The notes under the pieces were generated by a model, which did not search any database, had not been told where the DNA came from, and saw nothing but the letters and a program-made list of their open reading frames with translations. Shown here in pieces: positions 1 to 9,786 of a stretch of DNA of 64,000 nt. Each line of letters begins with the position of its first letter. Positions within the stretch are counted from its first letter, which is position 1. This DNA comes from Conchocele bisecta. Taxonomy: Eukaryota > Mollusca > Bivalvia > Lucinida > Thyasiridae. The DNA lies in the NCBI GenBank assembly GCA_029237695.1, contig CM055268.1, forward strand, positions 54,025,131 through 54,089,130, given 5' to 3'. The position numbers were made by a program, and so were the translations under genes.

Positions 1-91
1 CTATTAAAGATAGAATCTCCGAACTGACCACTATAGAACCGAATAAGCATCAATTGTAATTCGAGGCGATAAGTGACACTCCATCATGTCT

Positions 92-314
92 CATTTGTGG
101 CTGTGACTGGAGAAATAGAGCTTATGGGTTATGCGACCATTGTAGATCCAGATCAGCCTGATCAGGATCTTCACTGTTCGCCATCACATTAATGCAGCAC
201 CCATCATGTTTCTAACACGCAATATCGATCGTAATCAGGCTACAGGAGTGTGCTATTTGATCAGGAGCTACACTAATCTTATAAGCCTCATTTCTCCAGT
301 CACAGCCACATTTA
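92..314. repeat. Palindromic MITE, GTGGCTGTGACTGGAGAAAT family
   Basis: The left arm begins ATTTGTGGCTGTGACTGGAG and the right arm ends with its inverse near 314 (CTCCAGTCACAGCCACATTT). The interior holds a 'gtagatccagatcagcctgatc' type segment. Fragments of the same family recur at about 1860-1950, 2585-2615, 3328-3430, 5690-5735, 12680-12840, 32600-32810, 40785-40890 and 44670-44745. There is no coding capacity, so this is a non-autonomous element; its superfamily cannot be assigned. Confidence 0.7.
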
Positions 315-677
315 ACTCTTTGCATGCTGGGAAATTTGCGGGCTATAAATAGTTCTTACTGTCGCCCTGTGATCTTCCCCGGCAACATTGACGTTACAAT
401 TGGCTCAATTAGTCGCTTAACGTCACGGCAAAGCACGAACAAAAGTTATAATGTAACGGAAATATGCGGTAGCCGTGCCGGGGTCACCGTGAGTGGTCCG
501 AAGGCGCTTCCCGCTATAGTGATGGGAAGGTCCTGGGTAACAGTCACGGTCTGACTGATTTTTCCCGTTCTCTGTTACATTTGTGGAGTGTGTACTCTTC
601 CAAGTCTCATGATGAATCAAAGGGCTCTAGATGAGGTGCACTGGTGAATTTGCGGTATCCGAGCAGGTGTCATGCAC
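315..677. other. Unassigned intergenic sequence
   Basis: No convincing coding, RNA or repeat structure was seen. The short ORFs on both strands overlap each other and have no recognisable composition. Confidence 0.4.
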
Positions 678-797
678 CAGGCGCGGATCCAGGATTTCGG
701 GTTAGGGGGGGGGGGGGGGGGGGGGCGTAACTATTTTGCAATACTTGACTATATATGGAACGCGCCGTCCCCCCCCCCCGCCCCTGAATCCGCCCTT
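678..797. repeat. Short GGCGGATC-ended element with poly-G core
   Basis: The left end reads CAGGCGCGGATCCAGG and the right end reads CCTGAATCCGCCCTTG, an imperfect terminal inverted repeat. The interior has a G run (705-725) and a C run near 770-780. The same architecture recurs at 41778-42018, and the right half recurs at about 52330-52627. Confidence 0.55.
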
Positions 798-938
798 GTG
801 CACAGTGGTCCGATAGTGCGTGCTGCTTATATTGGGAAACCCCGGTAGGATTGTATTTATGTTATTATTCCATGTTACATGATTCGTTCCAGATACACGG
901 CCATTGATAGTTTCATAGGCGGCGGAAGCGGAACATTA

Positions 939-941
<3 letters not shown>

Positions 942-1022
<81 letters not shown>

Positions 1023-1138
1023 GGGGGGGGGGGGGGGGGGGGGGGAGGGGGGGGGGGGGGGGGGGGGGGCCCAATGTTGAGGGCCCGATAGCGCTAGGGG
1101 TGTCCGGGGGCATGCCCCCCCCCCCCCCCCCCCCCCCC
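942..1138. repeat. 128-bp poly-G tract followed by a poly-C tract
   Basis: 942-1069 is G except for T at 1022 and A at 1046. A second run of 24 C occupies 1115-1138. The poly-Gly and poly-Pro reading frames over this stretch are artefacts of the homopolymer. The true length is uncertain, because homopolymers of this size are unreliable in any assembly. Confidence 0.9.
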
Positions 1139-1375
1139 AAACCGGAATTTTTTTTAATCCAAGTGGTGTGAAACGCCATTTCCTGCATTCTCAGCAAAGT
1201 TCCCAGTACTCATGATTACACAAATATATTAGAATAAACAATCCAAAATTTACAGAATTATTGGGGAGCTAGGCCCCCCCAACAAAATTATTGACACTTC
1301 ACTTTTTATATATAAAACGATTTAATTCCAATAAATACCCCAGCAAGAAATCATGAACTGTCATTGTAATAATAA

Positions 1376-1825
1376 CAAGGTGCATGATCACGTAGTTAGA
1401 ACAACAACAACAATGCCTGAAAGTGTTGAAAGAGTGCCCACTCCAAAGTAAGTATTATTAGATAGTTTCCTTAATATGCAACGGATGTTTTATGAATATG
1501 GCGCAGCATACGTATACCTTCATGAGCTGCATTTACTGGACTTCGGTACATACCTATGTCGTTTTTGTGAAGAATAGATTTCAGTGTCAGTATTGTCAGT
1601 AAACACGGAAATCGATTCTTCGCAAAAACGACAGACGTTTGTGCAAAAGTACTGAGACCACCAAATGCAGCTTAACAAGACGCGTTTGATGCGCCATATT
1701 TCATCAAAATCCGTTACATAATAAGGACAATATAAAATAATACGTACATGTATCTTGCATCGGAGGCGCTTCGGGAAGTTTCAGTAAATGTTGTTGTTGT
1801 TGTAACCACGTGATCATGCACCTTG
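1376..1825. repeat. MITE of about 450 bp with AAGGTGCATGATCACGT ends
   Basis: CAAGGTGCATGATCACGTAG at 1376 is inverted at 1806-1825 (ACGTGATCATGCACCTTG). Internal marks are an inverted pair around 1555-1635 (TCGTTTTTGTGAAGAAT) and CATCAAAATCCGT near 1703. A second copy with the same landmarks in the same order is at 49485-49940. Confidence 0.65.
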
Positions 1826-2032
1826 ATTAATGACTTACCTAAAGAATGGACGACTACATGTGTCACAGTGGCTGGATACATGGGGATTATGGGGCTATAC
1901 GACCAGTGTAGCACCAGGTCAGCCTGCACGTTCACGCAGTCTGGTCAGGTTATATATTATTCATCATTCAGTCAATGAAATATCAATCATGCCTCTAGTA
2001 TAGTAGAAAGTATATACTCATTATCAAGCAAC

Positions 2033-2252
2033 AGGGCTGCGCCACAGGTGGAAGACTCGGACATATGACACCAAAAAAATGCCTATTAAAAAAATCCCAT
2101 TACCCCACCCACTTGGTCTCGTACATTACCGTCTTCTATAAATAGAAGATGGTAATGTACGAGACCAAGTGGGTGGGGTATTGGGATTTTTTTAATAGGC
2201 ATTTTTTTGGTGTCATAGGTCCGAGTCTTCCACCTGTGGGCTGCGCTAGTGG
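2033..2252. repeat. Near-perfect palindrome of about 220 bp
   Basis: The arms of about 100 bp (CAGGTGGAAGACTCGGACAT and GGTCCGAGTCTTCCACCTGT at the outside, ACCAAGTGGGTGGGG toward the middle) meet at an AAATAGAAGA loop around 2140. It lies immediately beside another palindromic MITE at 2262. It is probably a young foldback-type insertion. Confidence 0.75.
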
Positions 2253-2261
2253 AGTAAAATC

Positions 2262-2577
2262 TGTAGCCGATTTCATCAAAATTGCAAAGTATACTTTTCT
2301 AGCAAAGTATACTTTGAGGGAGAAATCATTTATTTTTCCCGAAAAGCATTATTTCATATAGAACTAACGACTGCATATATTTGATGATTAAAAGTATGCA
2401 TAATTATTATACTGAATTTATTACATTATCACAGCCATAATGGCTGTGATAATGTAATACATTCAGTATAATAAAAATTAATAAATTTATCCTAAAATTG
2501 AAAATTTCTCCCTCAAAGTAGACTTTGCTAGAAAAGTATACTTTGCAATGTTGGTGAAATAGGCTACTGGACTGGCC
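2262..2577. repeat. Palindromic MITE with GCAAAGTATACTTT arms
   Basis: The outer arms are TGTAGCCGATTTCATC and its inverse GGTGAAATAGGCTAC. The inner arms contain GCAAAGTATACTTT, and TATTACATTATCACAGCC sits at the dyad. Further copies are at 38410-38698 and 53180-53525. Confidence 0.7.
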
Positions 2578-2760
2578 ATAAAACACATAAGCCCCATTTC
2601 TCCAGTCACGACGACATACAGTGGAACTTCTCTAAACTGGACACCAATAACACGCCTGTGATGTTATTTTGATGTGGTTCTTGGTAATTTATCTCAGGTG
2701 ATAATGTCTGTTCGTGATCGTATAACACACAACTATGGCTTAGAATGATCAAATAATTTA

Positions 2761-2819
2761 CAATGAAACCTCTCTAAGCCGGACACCCCCAGGGTGTCCG
2801 GTTTAGAGAGGTTTCACTG
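2761..2819. repeat. Pogo/Tigger-like palindromic mini-element
   Basis: The arms CAGTGRAACCTCTCTAAACC and GTGTCCGGTTTAGAGAGG face each other, and TA lies at both borders. The arm resembles terminal repeats of pogo-type Tc1/mariner elements, an assignment made from remembered consensus. Other copies are at 40302-40370, 40401-40453, 42906-42973 and 52791-52866. Confidence 0.6.
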
Positions 2820-3811
2820 TATATATCTACAGTACAACCTGGTCTATACATGTTTTATTCATCAAACATAATTAGTATTGTTATTAGAATACACGGTAGC
2901 AGAACTGTTGTTTATTTGTATAAATGCGGTAACTCGAGTTCAAGATGTTTCAAAGTGGCACAAATTAATTGAATGCATGCACGGGAAATCGAGAACTGAG
3001 CTCACATATCGCGCACTGCCTGGGGCAAATTACATATCTCCTGCACACGTTGGTGTAACATACTTTAGACGACAGGCATGTTTAATTGAAGGTAAGTCGT
3101 TTAATATATTTTATATGCTGGTGAGTGGGTGTGTGGGGTGGGGTGTGGGGGGGGGGGGGAGGGGTGTGCGGGGGCTGCTTGTGTTCAGTATTATTAAAAT
3201 TGGTATTCCTGGAACCCAGGTTCATCGATATCTTTGTCTTGATAGATACGGTATCTTTGTCTTGTGTACATTCCGACCAGATGATTTTTTGCGAAATTTG
3301 GATTCATGTCTGGTGTGATGTGAGTGGAGTAATGGGGCTTACCGGATTTGTGACCAGTGTAGCTCCTGATCAAATAACACACTATTGTAGCCCGATAACG
3401 ATCTATAATGTTTGTTGAAGAATGTCGGGTGTTACTATGATGGCTTACTCTTGTAAAGTGACATTTTCAAAAACAGTGATAACATATCCAGTTTACATAT
3501 TTTGAAATAAAATAACTTATGGGTTATTTCAATATGCATGTAAATAGTAGTTGTGAAATATGTTAAGCTTTTATTGTTTATGGAAATTAAATAAAATCAT
3601 TTTCATTGGCAAAATTCATGAATATCTGAGAAAAAAAAAGTTTATTGGTAAAACATTGTATTGAAATCAACAATATAATGTTGTTGTATGTTTGTAAATG
3701 TAAACCAGGGTTCAATCCAAGTGTTTATGCAGTTAGCTGCTGTACATGTTTTAGTTTATGAACAATATAAAATGCCAATAAACAAACAGCAGCCATCACG
3801 ACCCAACTTGG
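2820..3811. other. Mostly unassigned AT-rich sequence
   Basis: A fragment of the GTGGCTGTGACTGGAG family lies near 3328-3430 and a G-rich stretch at 3125-3175. The 146-codon frame at 2878-3318 has no recognisable domain, shares the stretch with other open frames on both strands and shows no coding character, so it is not called. Confidence 0.35.
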
Positions 3812-4139
3812 ATAATTCCAGCACAAAAATATTTACACAATTCCCTAACATTTGATTGGCCCGTATCAAGTCTCTGTCCAAAATTTATATCCCAGTAAAC
3901 TCCCACGCCGAACTACTTTCCGTAACCGTGAGGCGCAGTTAAAATAATTCTTAAGAAAACGGAAAATAAACACATTTTCTTGTTGAATTTATTTAAAATG
4001 CTGGAATTATAAGGAATTAATTGCCTTTTTGTTGAATTTATCGGGGATATAAACTTCCGGTCTTCGTCCAGTATTCCCGCGACTTTTCCAAGTTTATACC
4101 CCGATAAATTCCACAAAAAGGCCATTCATTCCTATAATT
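3812..4139 (+). repeat. Dispersed 310-360 bp element, TCGCGGGAATACTGG family
   Basis: It starts TAATTCCAGCACAAAAATAT and ends in an imperfect palindrome containing TTCGTCCAGTATTCCCGCGA and TATACCCCGATAAATTCCAC. Further copies are at 37814-38174 (same orientation) and 43252-43560 (opposite orientation). The three copies align end to end, which defines the unit. Confidence 0.7.
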
Positions 4140-4143
4140 GGTC

Positions 4144-4390
4144 GGTGTTGTTCTGAGCACATAACTCTAATTAGATTTCGTTGCATTGCATTACATAAGA
4201 GTTCTGACGGAGTAGTCTTTCCAAATGTGCGTTTGAAGCGTTCTATGTTTACGTTCTGCTTCGTGGAGAGTGACCTGTGAATTTTGCTAATACACACATT
4301 ATTAGGAAAGTTTATTGTAATATTGTTGTGTCATATCGTAGAATTGTCTCTCAATAACAATATAGCGAAGTATGAACGTCAACACCCTGC
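4144..4390 (+). repeat. Left member of a 245-bp direct repeat pair
   Basis: It is closely similar to 5393-5635. Shared landmarks in the same order are TTGTTCTGAG, CTAATACACACATTA, GTAGAATTGT and TCTCAATAACAATATA. The pair brackets about 1 kb of tandem-repeat sequence. It could be an LTR-like pair, or one sequence duplicated around an insertion. Confidence 0.6.
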
Positions 4391-5130
4391 AGGGTTTTTA
4401 GCTCGACTATTCGAAGAATAGTGAGAGCTTATGTAGTCACCCCGGCGTCGGCGTCACCGTCACCGTCACGCCTTGGTTAAGGTTTTTAGTCAAGCTTGTA
4501 TATGGAATACTCATGGACCTATATTTCCTCTTGAATTACTTACTTAATTCCCCTTGATTAAGGTTTTTAGTCGACCTTGGCTAAGGGTTTTAGTCAAGCT
4601 TGTAGATGAATACTCCTGGCCCTACACCAACCATACTTGGACAACTTCATCTCCTAGTGATGTACATCAACAACCCCTGACCTATATTTGACCGTGACCT
4701 ACATTTAACCTTGAATTACTTAGTTAATTCCCATTGGTTAAGGTTTTTAGTCAACATTGGTTATGGTTTTTAGAGTCAAGTTTGTAGATGGAATACTATT
4801 GTGCATACATACACCATACTTGGACAACTTCATCTCCTAGTGATGTACATCAATAATCCCTGACCTATATTTGACATTGACCTACTTTTACCCTTGGATT
4901 ACTTAGTTATTTCCCCTTGGTTAAGGTTTTTAGTCAAGCTTGTATATGGAATACTCCTGACCCTACAGCAACCATACTTGGAAAACTTCATATCCTAGTG
5001 ATGTACATCAATAACGCCTGACCTATATCTGACATTGACCTACATTTAACCTTGAATTACTTAGTTAATTTTCCTTGGTTAAGGTTTTTAGTCAACCTTG
5101 GTTAAGGTTTTTATGCGGGCCGCGGCCACC
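4391..5130 (+). repeat. Tandem repeat with CTTGGTTAAGGTTTTTAGTC core
   Basis: Units of about 200 bp carry CTTGGTTAAGGTTTTTAGTC, CATACTTGGACAACTTCATC and CCTAGTGATGTACATCAA, repeated about four times with decay. It ends in GCGGGCCGCGGCCACC, which resembles the ends of the tandem-cored elements at 6404, 29811 and 31800. Confidence 0.6.
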
Positions 5131-5392
5131 TTGTTTGTCAAGCTATAAGTACATCGACAACACTCGTAGTCGAGCTATGCTGTTCTCATACAGCTCTTGT
5201 TCTTTATCTTAGTGCGCGAAGTGTAAATGCTATTACACACATTTGTTACTGTGAAGCGTGGTGTAGCGATATAGTACAACATGTTGTCTATAAAGCGGAA
5301 AACGTGCAACTAGGGTCGGCGATGTTCCGACTATGGTGTTACATTCATTAAATGGCGAACAGTGCAAATCCTTACCAGTCTGTGCGGATGTT

Positions 5393-5635
5393 AGGTTGTT
5401 CTGAGTACATACCTTAATTGCATTACATTCCATTGCATTAGAGTTATGACGGAGTAGTATTTCCAAATGTTCGTTTGATACGTTCCATGTTTATTTTCTA
5501 CTTTGTGGAAAGTGACCTAAGAACTTTGCTAATACACACATTAGTAGGCGAGTTTATGATAGCGTGTTGTCACATATTGTAGAATTGTTTCTCAATAACA
5601 ATATACCGAAATATGAACGTCAACGCCCTACGGAT
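5393..5635 (+). repeat. Right member of the 245-bp direct repeat pair
   Basis: See 4144-4390. Differences between the copies are mostly substitutions plus small indels, so the duplication is not recent. Confidence 0.6.
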
Positions 5636-5744
5636 TATTAGCTATGATTTTAGTGCGTGAAATGTTGATCTGAATCTACACTGGTCGCACACCCATAAGC
5701 CTCATTTCCCCTTTACACAGCCACATTTATGCCTCCTCTCATGG

Positions 5745-6430
5745 AATTTCACACAGACATTCCTTTGCTGGCCTATATGTTATAACAAATCTATGATGCC
5801 CCAGCCCCCAACCTCCTACCACTCCATGGCCAAGGTCGCAGAATACCCGTTGACAAATGCCACACGTCCATGCTGCTATGCTACCCTTAATATGATCTTG
5901 ACCTTTTGACCTTGGCAACTTTGAACTTTTTCCCACATTAAAGAGTTCGCCAGAGTTTTGAAATTCTGTTATAACTTCTATATCCCTTGAAGGATTACTT
6001 AAACATTTCAACACAGTATCAACACAGCATACTTGTGGACAAATGTCACACATCCATGATGCCCTTAATATGACATTGACCTTTTGACCTTGACAACCTT
6101 GCTTTTTTCACACATTAATAAGTTTGCCGGAGCTTCTAATTTCTGTCATAACTTCTATATCCCTTGATGGATTACTTTAATATATCAATACATCATACTT
6201 GTGGACAAATGCCACACATCAACACTGCCTTTATTATATATGACCATGATTTTGACCTTCATAAATGTGCTTGTGAATACTTATCACTTTGGTTAATTAA
6301 CTTTGCCACAGTTTCTCCAATCTGCCACCGGGGGCATTCGTGTGCCTACAGGCCACATTTCTTGTTTTTGGTTAAAGTTTTTCGGCATAATATCAAAGCA
6401 TCGGCAGGCACGACATGCGGACCGTGGCCA
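5745..6430 (+). repeat. Tandem-cored element, ~165-bp units
   Basis: At least two full units carry TTAATATGACATTGACCTTT, TCTGTCATAACTTCTATATC and CTTGTGGACAAATG. The right end reads CTGCCACCGGGGGCATTCGT (6322-6341), then GCGGACCGTGGCCATC near 6417. The same unit is in the complete element at 7399-8096. Confidence 0.6.
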
Positions 6431-6677
6431 TCACCGACCGATTGTTGCTGCACTCCACACCGGCGTAAAATGCACCTGTTTCCTGACGAGATGCCAATCA
6501 CCTCAATTTCTTGCACCAGTTTCTATACAAAAATATACTTATGCAACATCTTCTGCATGTAGCTAAATGGGAATTCGTCAAGAATCCGGCGCCTATTTCG
6601 ACATGAAACAGTTTACGCCGGTACGAAGTGCAGCACCAGTGATACAATGAAGCTAACATTTGCAAACACTGTAGATC

Positions 6678-6982
6678 CAGGGGCCGTTTCACTAAACTTC
6701 CTACGACTAAAATGTTCGTAAGTGCAAACTTATGATAGTCTATAAATTTCACATTAACAATGCTTTCTTGTAAACAATTATTGGATTTACATTTATTGAG
6801 CATAGGCTGCATATGCAGCCTATGCTCAATACATGTAAATCCATTAATTGAAATTTACAGACGATCCTAAATTTACACTTACGCTCAATAAATGTAAAGC
6901 CATCAATTGAAATTTACAGACTATTCTAAATCTGCACTTTCGAACATTTTAGTCGTACGAAGTTTAGTGAAACGGGCCCCTG
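6678..6982. repeat. Palindromic MITE, GTTTAGTGAAACGGGCCC family
   Basis: The arms are CAGGGGCCGTTTCACTAAAC and GTTTAGTGAAACGGGCCCCT. The dyad region contains GCATAGGCTGCATATGCAGC. Further copies are at 9297-9513 (left end lost), 27609-27850 and 37262-37500, with a fragment at 12834-12890. No convincing target duplication was found. Confidence 0.75.
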
Positions 6983-7398
6983 ATGAGCTGACTCGTAACG
7001 ATCCACCTCATACGGATGTGCAGTGTATGTTTAAGATTTTGAAACAATACACATTTTTCTTTCGGGGTGCACATAGTCGCCACCCTGTCTTTCTGTTCGT
7101 GTGTCCGTCTGTTCGTATGTCCGAGCGCACAAGAGGGTACTTGTTGCGTACCGAGAACAATAAGTAATTGCAAATTCCATTCATTCCGTTGTTTGTTGGG
7201 TACTTGGAACAAGAGAAAATATTGTTATTGGACACTTAGAAAACAAAAGAAATACCCAACAAGTGCACTGTCGTACAAACGTCCACCTGTCCGTCTGTGT
7301 GTCAGAGATTTGCTTTAAAGTTTGTCTGTGTTACCGTAAGTGGATTGGACGTAAGTCGGATTGGCTTGAAATATACCTATTTGTCAGCATCCATAGTT
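6983..7398. repeat. Degenerate GTCCGT/GTTCGT simple-repeat stretch
   Basis: Irregular repeats of GTCCGTCTGT type occur at 7085-7125 and 7268-7305. Several overlapping short frames here are shadows of the repeat. No gene is seen. Confidence 0.45.
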
Positions 7399-8096
7399 AT
7401 GCCCCCGGTCTCAGTAGAGCCGGAGGCATATATTGTTTGGCTGTGTGTCCGTGTGTCCGTGTTTCCGCGTATCCGTGAGTCCGTGCGTCCGAATCATTAA
7501 GAAGTTTGCTGGAGTTTCACAATTATGTCATAACTTCTATAATCCTTGAAGGATTGCTTAAATATTTCAACACATACCTGTGGACGAATGCCACATATCC
7601 GTGCTGTCATTAATATGACCTTGACCTTTTGACCTACACAACTTTGAACCTTTTCACACGTTAAGAAGTTCGCCGGAGTTTCTCAATTCTGTCATTACTT
7701 CTATATCCCTTGATGGAATACTTCAATTTTTCAAAACTGTCATAACTTCTATATCCCTTGGTGGATTACGTTACTATTTAAATAAATCATACTTGAGGAC
7801 AAATGCCACACATCCATGCTTCCCTTAATATGACCTTGACATTTTGACCTTCACAACTTTGAACTTGTTCACATATTAAGAAGTTTTGCCAAAGTTTCTC
7901 ATTTCTGTCATAACTTCTATATTACTTGATGGATTACTTTAATATTTCAATACACCATACTTGTGGACACATGCCACACGTCACACTGCCCTTAATATGA
8001 TCATGCCCTTTTAACCTTCATAAATGTTCTTCTGAATACTTATCACTTTGGTTTATTAGCTTTGCCACAGTTTTTCCAATCTGCCACCGGGGGCAT
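7399..8096 (+). mobile_element. 698-bp tandem-cored element with 11-bp terminal inverted repeats
   Basis: The left terminus ATGCCCCCGGT (7399-7409) is exactly inverted at 8086-8096 (ACCGGGGGCAT). Next come a (GTCCGT)n microsatellite (7444-7491) and units of about 165 bp with CTTGACCTTTTGACC and TCTGTCATWACTTCTATATC. Terminal inverted repeats, a microsatellite and tandem cores of about 160 bp recall the oyster 'pearl' elements. That comparison is from memory and is not a homology search. The element is non-autonomous. Confidence 0.6.
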
Positions 8097-8159
8097 TCGT
8101 GTGCCGACAGGCCACATATCTTGTTTCATTCTATAACCCATCCATGCACCCATTGTACT

Positions 8160-8570
8160 CATACTCAAGGTGGCAGGTGGGAGAATGTGATGGGTAATTT
8201 AACGATCGGGGTTCATCCTGTTCCGACTGGACACCTGATTTGGCCCTCATATACGTCTTTGGCATTTTGTATGTGACAGTTGAATCTGGTTATACCCCTT
8301 ATGTGAGTATTACGATTATTCGTAATCCTACTTTAGGGGGAGGGGTCAAGTGACTTTGGTGTGGTATGGACCTGGCACCAGGTCAGGTTATTCTAATCTC
8401 GGGCTAAATATATTTTTTCTCGATGTAAATATTCCGTTCTGATTTTGGGATCCCCCCCCCCCTCCCAATGTAGCAGGTTAAAACGGGATCGAACCCGTTT
8501 GCCCGGCCTTACATGACATTAGCTGTTGATAGGCCGTTAAACACCAATAAGCGAACAAACAAACAAATAA
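8160..8570. repeat. SINE-like element with tRNA B-box-like segment
   Basis: GGGTTCGATCCCG on the - strand (near 8487) resembles a tRNA B box. The 3' part reads GATAGGCCGTTAAACACC and then an (AAAC)n tail at about 8550-8568. Related copies are at 31855-32080 and 32096-32250 (partial), with fragments at 32812-32905, 37600-37760 (reverse) and 63880-64000. No A box was confirmed, so the SINE class is tentative. Confidence 0.45.
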
Positions 8571-8816
8571 ACTCAAGGTCAAATTACTTAGGAATGCGTT
8601 AACGTTTTTAAGGTGTACATCCTCCACCAGACCACGCAGGGGCATTCCAAAAGCACTTGCTTAATATATGTAGCTGACAGACACCGATGTAACACCAACC
8701 ACATATAACCTATGGCTGCTAACTCTTAGACTTCAACCAAACGGCAAATGTCAAAGGACTGTAACATGATTTTGACATGAACTCATGCGAAATGACGCTA
8801 CCTTATCGTACCTTAT

Positions 8817-8972
8817 ATAGAGAATAGTAGGTTAGTGCCGTGAATGGGAAAAAATATCCGGCAAGGCTTAAGAATTTCTTTATTTCTCATCAGAAGTATA
8901 TGTTGTGACCACTCATTTGAACCGTCTCGCCGAGTGGTCACAACATATATTTTGGTTCAGAAATAAGGAAAA
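8817..8972. repeat. Truncated hairpin-arm element joined to a small palindrome
   Basis: 8817-8872 is the left arm of the TTAGTGCCGTGAATGGGA family (see 8973-9244) and is cut short. It is followed at 8879-8950 by a palindrome around AACCGTCTCGCC with arms AGTATATGTTGTGACCACTC and GAGTGGTCACAACATATA. The latter small element also occurs at 9650-9712 and 30118-30190. Confidence 0.55.
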
Positions 8973-9244
8973 TAGATAGAGAATATTAGGTTAGTGCCGT
9001 GAATGGGAAAACATATCTGGCAAGGCTCAGGAAACGGGATGGGCGAGACTCTGCCGAGCACATCCCGTTTCCGTGCCGCGCCAGATATTTTTTTCCCATT
9101 CACGGCACTAACCTACTATTCTATTTATCCCGTCAACACCTAAAAATGGCTTTAAAATGCAAAAATAGTATTGACTGGATATCAAAAATGTTTCACGGCA
9201 CCCGCCGTGTTTCACGGCATATACGCACTGTGTTGACGGGATAA
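8973..9244 (+). mobile_element. Two-part inverted-repeat element, copy 1
   Basis: Part one is a hairpin of about 150 bp with arms GTTAGTGCCGTGAATGGGAA and TTCCCATTCACGGCACTAAC. Part two is bounded by TTTATCCCGTCAACACC and GTGTTGACGGGATAAA and contains ATATCAAAAATGTTTCACGG. The same two-part order occurs at 11739-12045, 12261-12592 (reverse), 27957-28268 (reverse), 32270-32609 and 38739-39022. There is no ORF, so the element is presumably non-autonomous. Confidence 0.75.
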
Positions 9245-9296
9245 AACACGTTCCCATACCGTACCTCGTAGATATCTGCAACCAATGACTTCGTCC

Positions 9297-9513
9297 GACT
9301 AAAATGTTCGTATGTGCAACATTATGATAGTCTGTAAATTTCTCATTAACAATGTTTTATTGTAAATAATTATTGGATTTACAGTTATTGAGCATAGGCT
9401 GCAGATGCAGCCTATGCTCAATAACTGTAAATCCATCAATTGAAATTTCCAGACGATCCTAAGTTTGTACTTACGAACATTTTATTCGTGCGAAGTTTAG
9501 TGAAACGGGCCCC
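9297..9513. repeat. Palindromic MITE, GTTTAGTGAAACGGGCCC family, left end lost
   Basis: It matches 6678-6982 from inside the left arm (TCGTCCGACTAAAATGTTCG) to the right end at GAAACGGGCCCC. The outer left arm is missing. Confidence 0.7.
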
Positions 9514-9786
9514 AGACCATTATATATGTAGCATGTGTTCAGCCTATAGCCCACCGCGTGGCACCTCCATGCCCAGTGTTAAGATAAAATACGCTAACCC
9601 ATTTCATGCTGATGGTATGCCATTTTGTTTGTGGAAATTCTAAATATTTTCTTTACATCAGAAGTATATGTCGTAACTAGCGTGAGAGGTCACAACATAT
9701 ACTTTCATTCATTGAGCAATAGAAAATAAAATATATTCAAATTTTCAAACCCGTACAGGTGTATTCTGAATGGTACATGCCCACTC

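Noticed and set aside
879..1197. Poly-Gly and poly-Pro ORFs
   Set aside because: They are homopolymer tract translation only.
2878..3318. 146-codon ORF as a gene
   Set aside because: A G-rich low-complexity stretch and overlapping frames on both strands. No domain or splice signal supports it.
4144..5635. LTR retrotransposon
   Set aside because: The direct repeats lack visible primer-binding and polypurine sites and enclose no coding sequence. Kept only as a direct-repeat pair.
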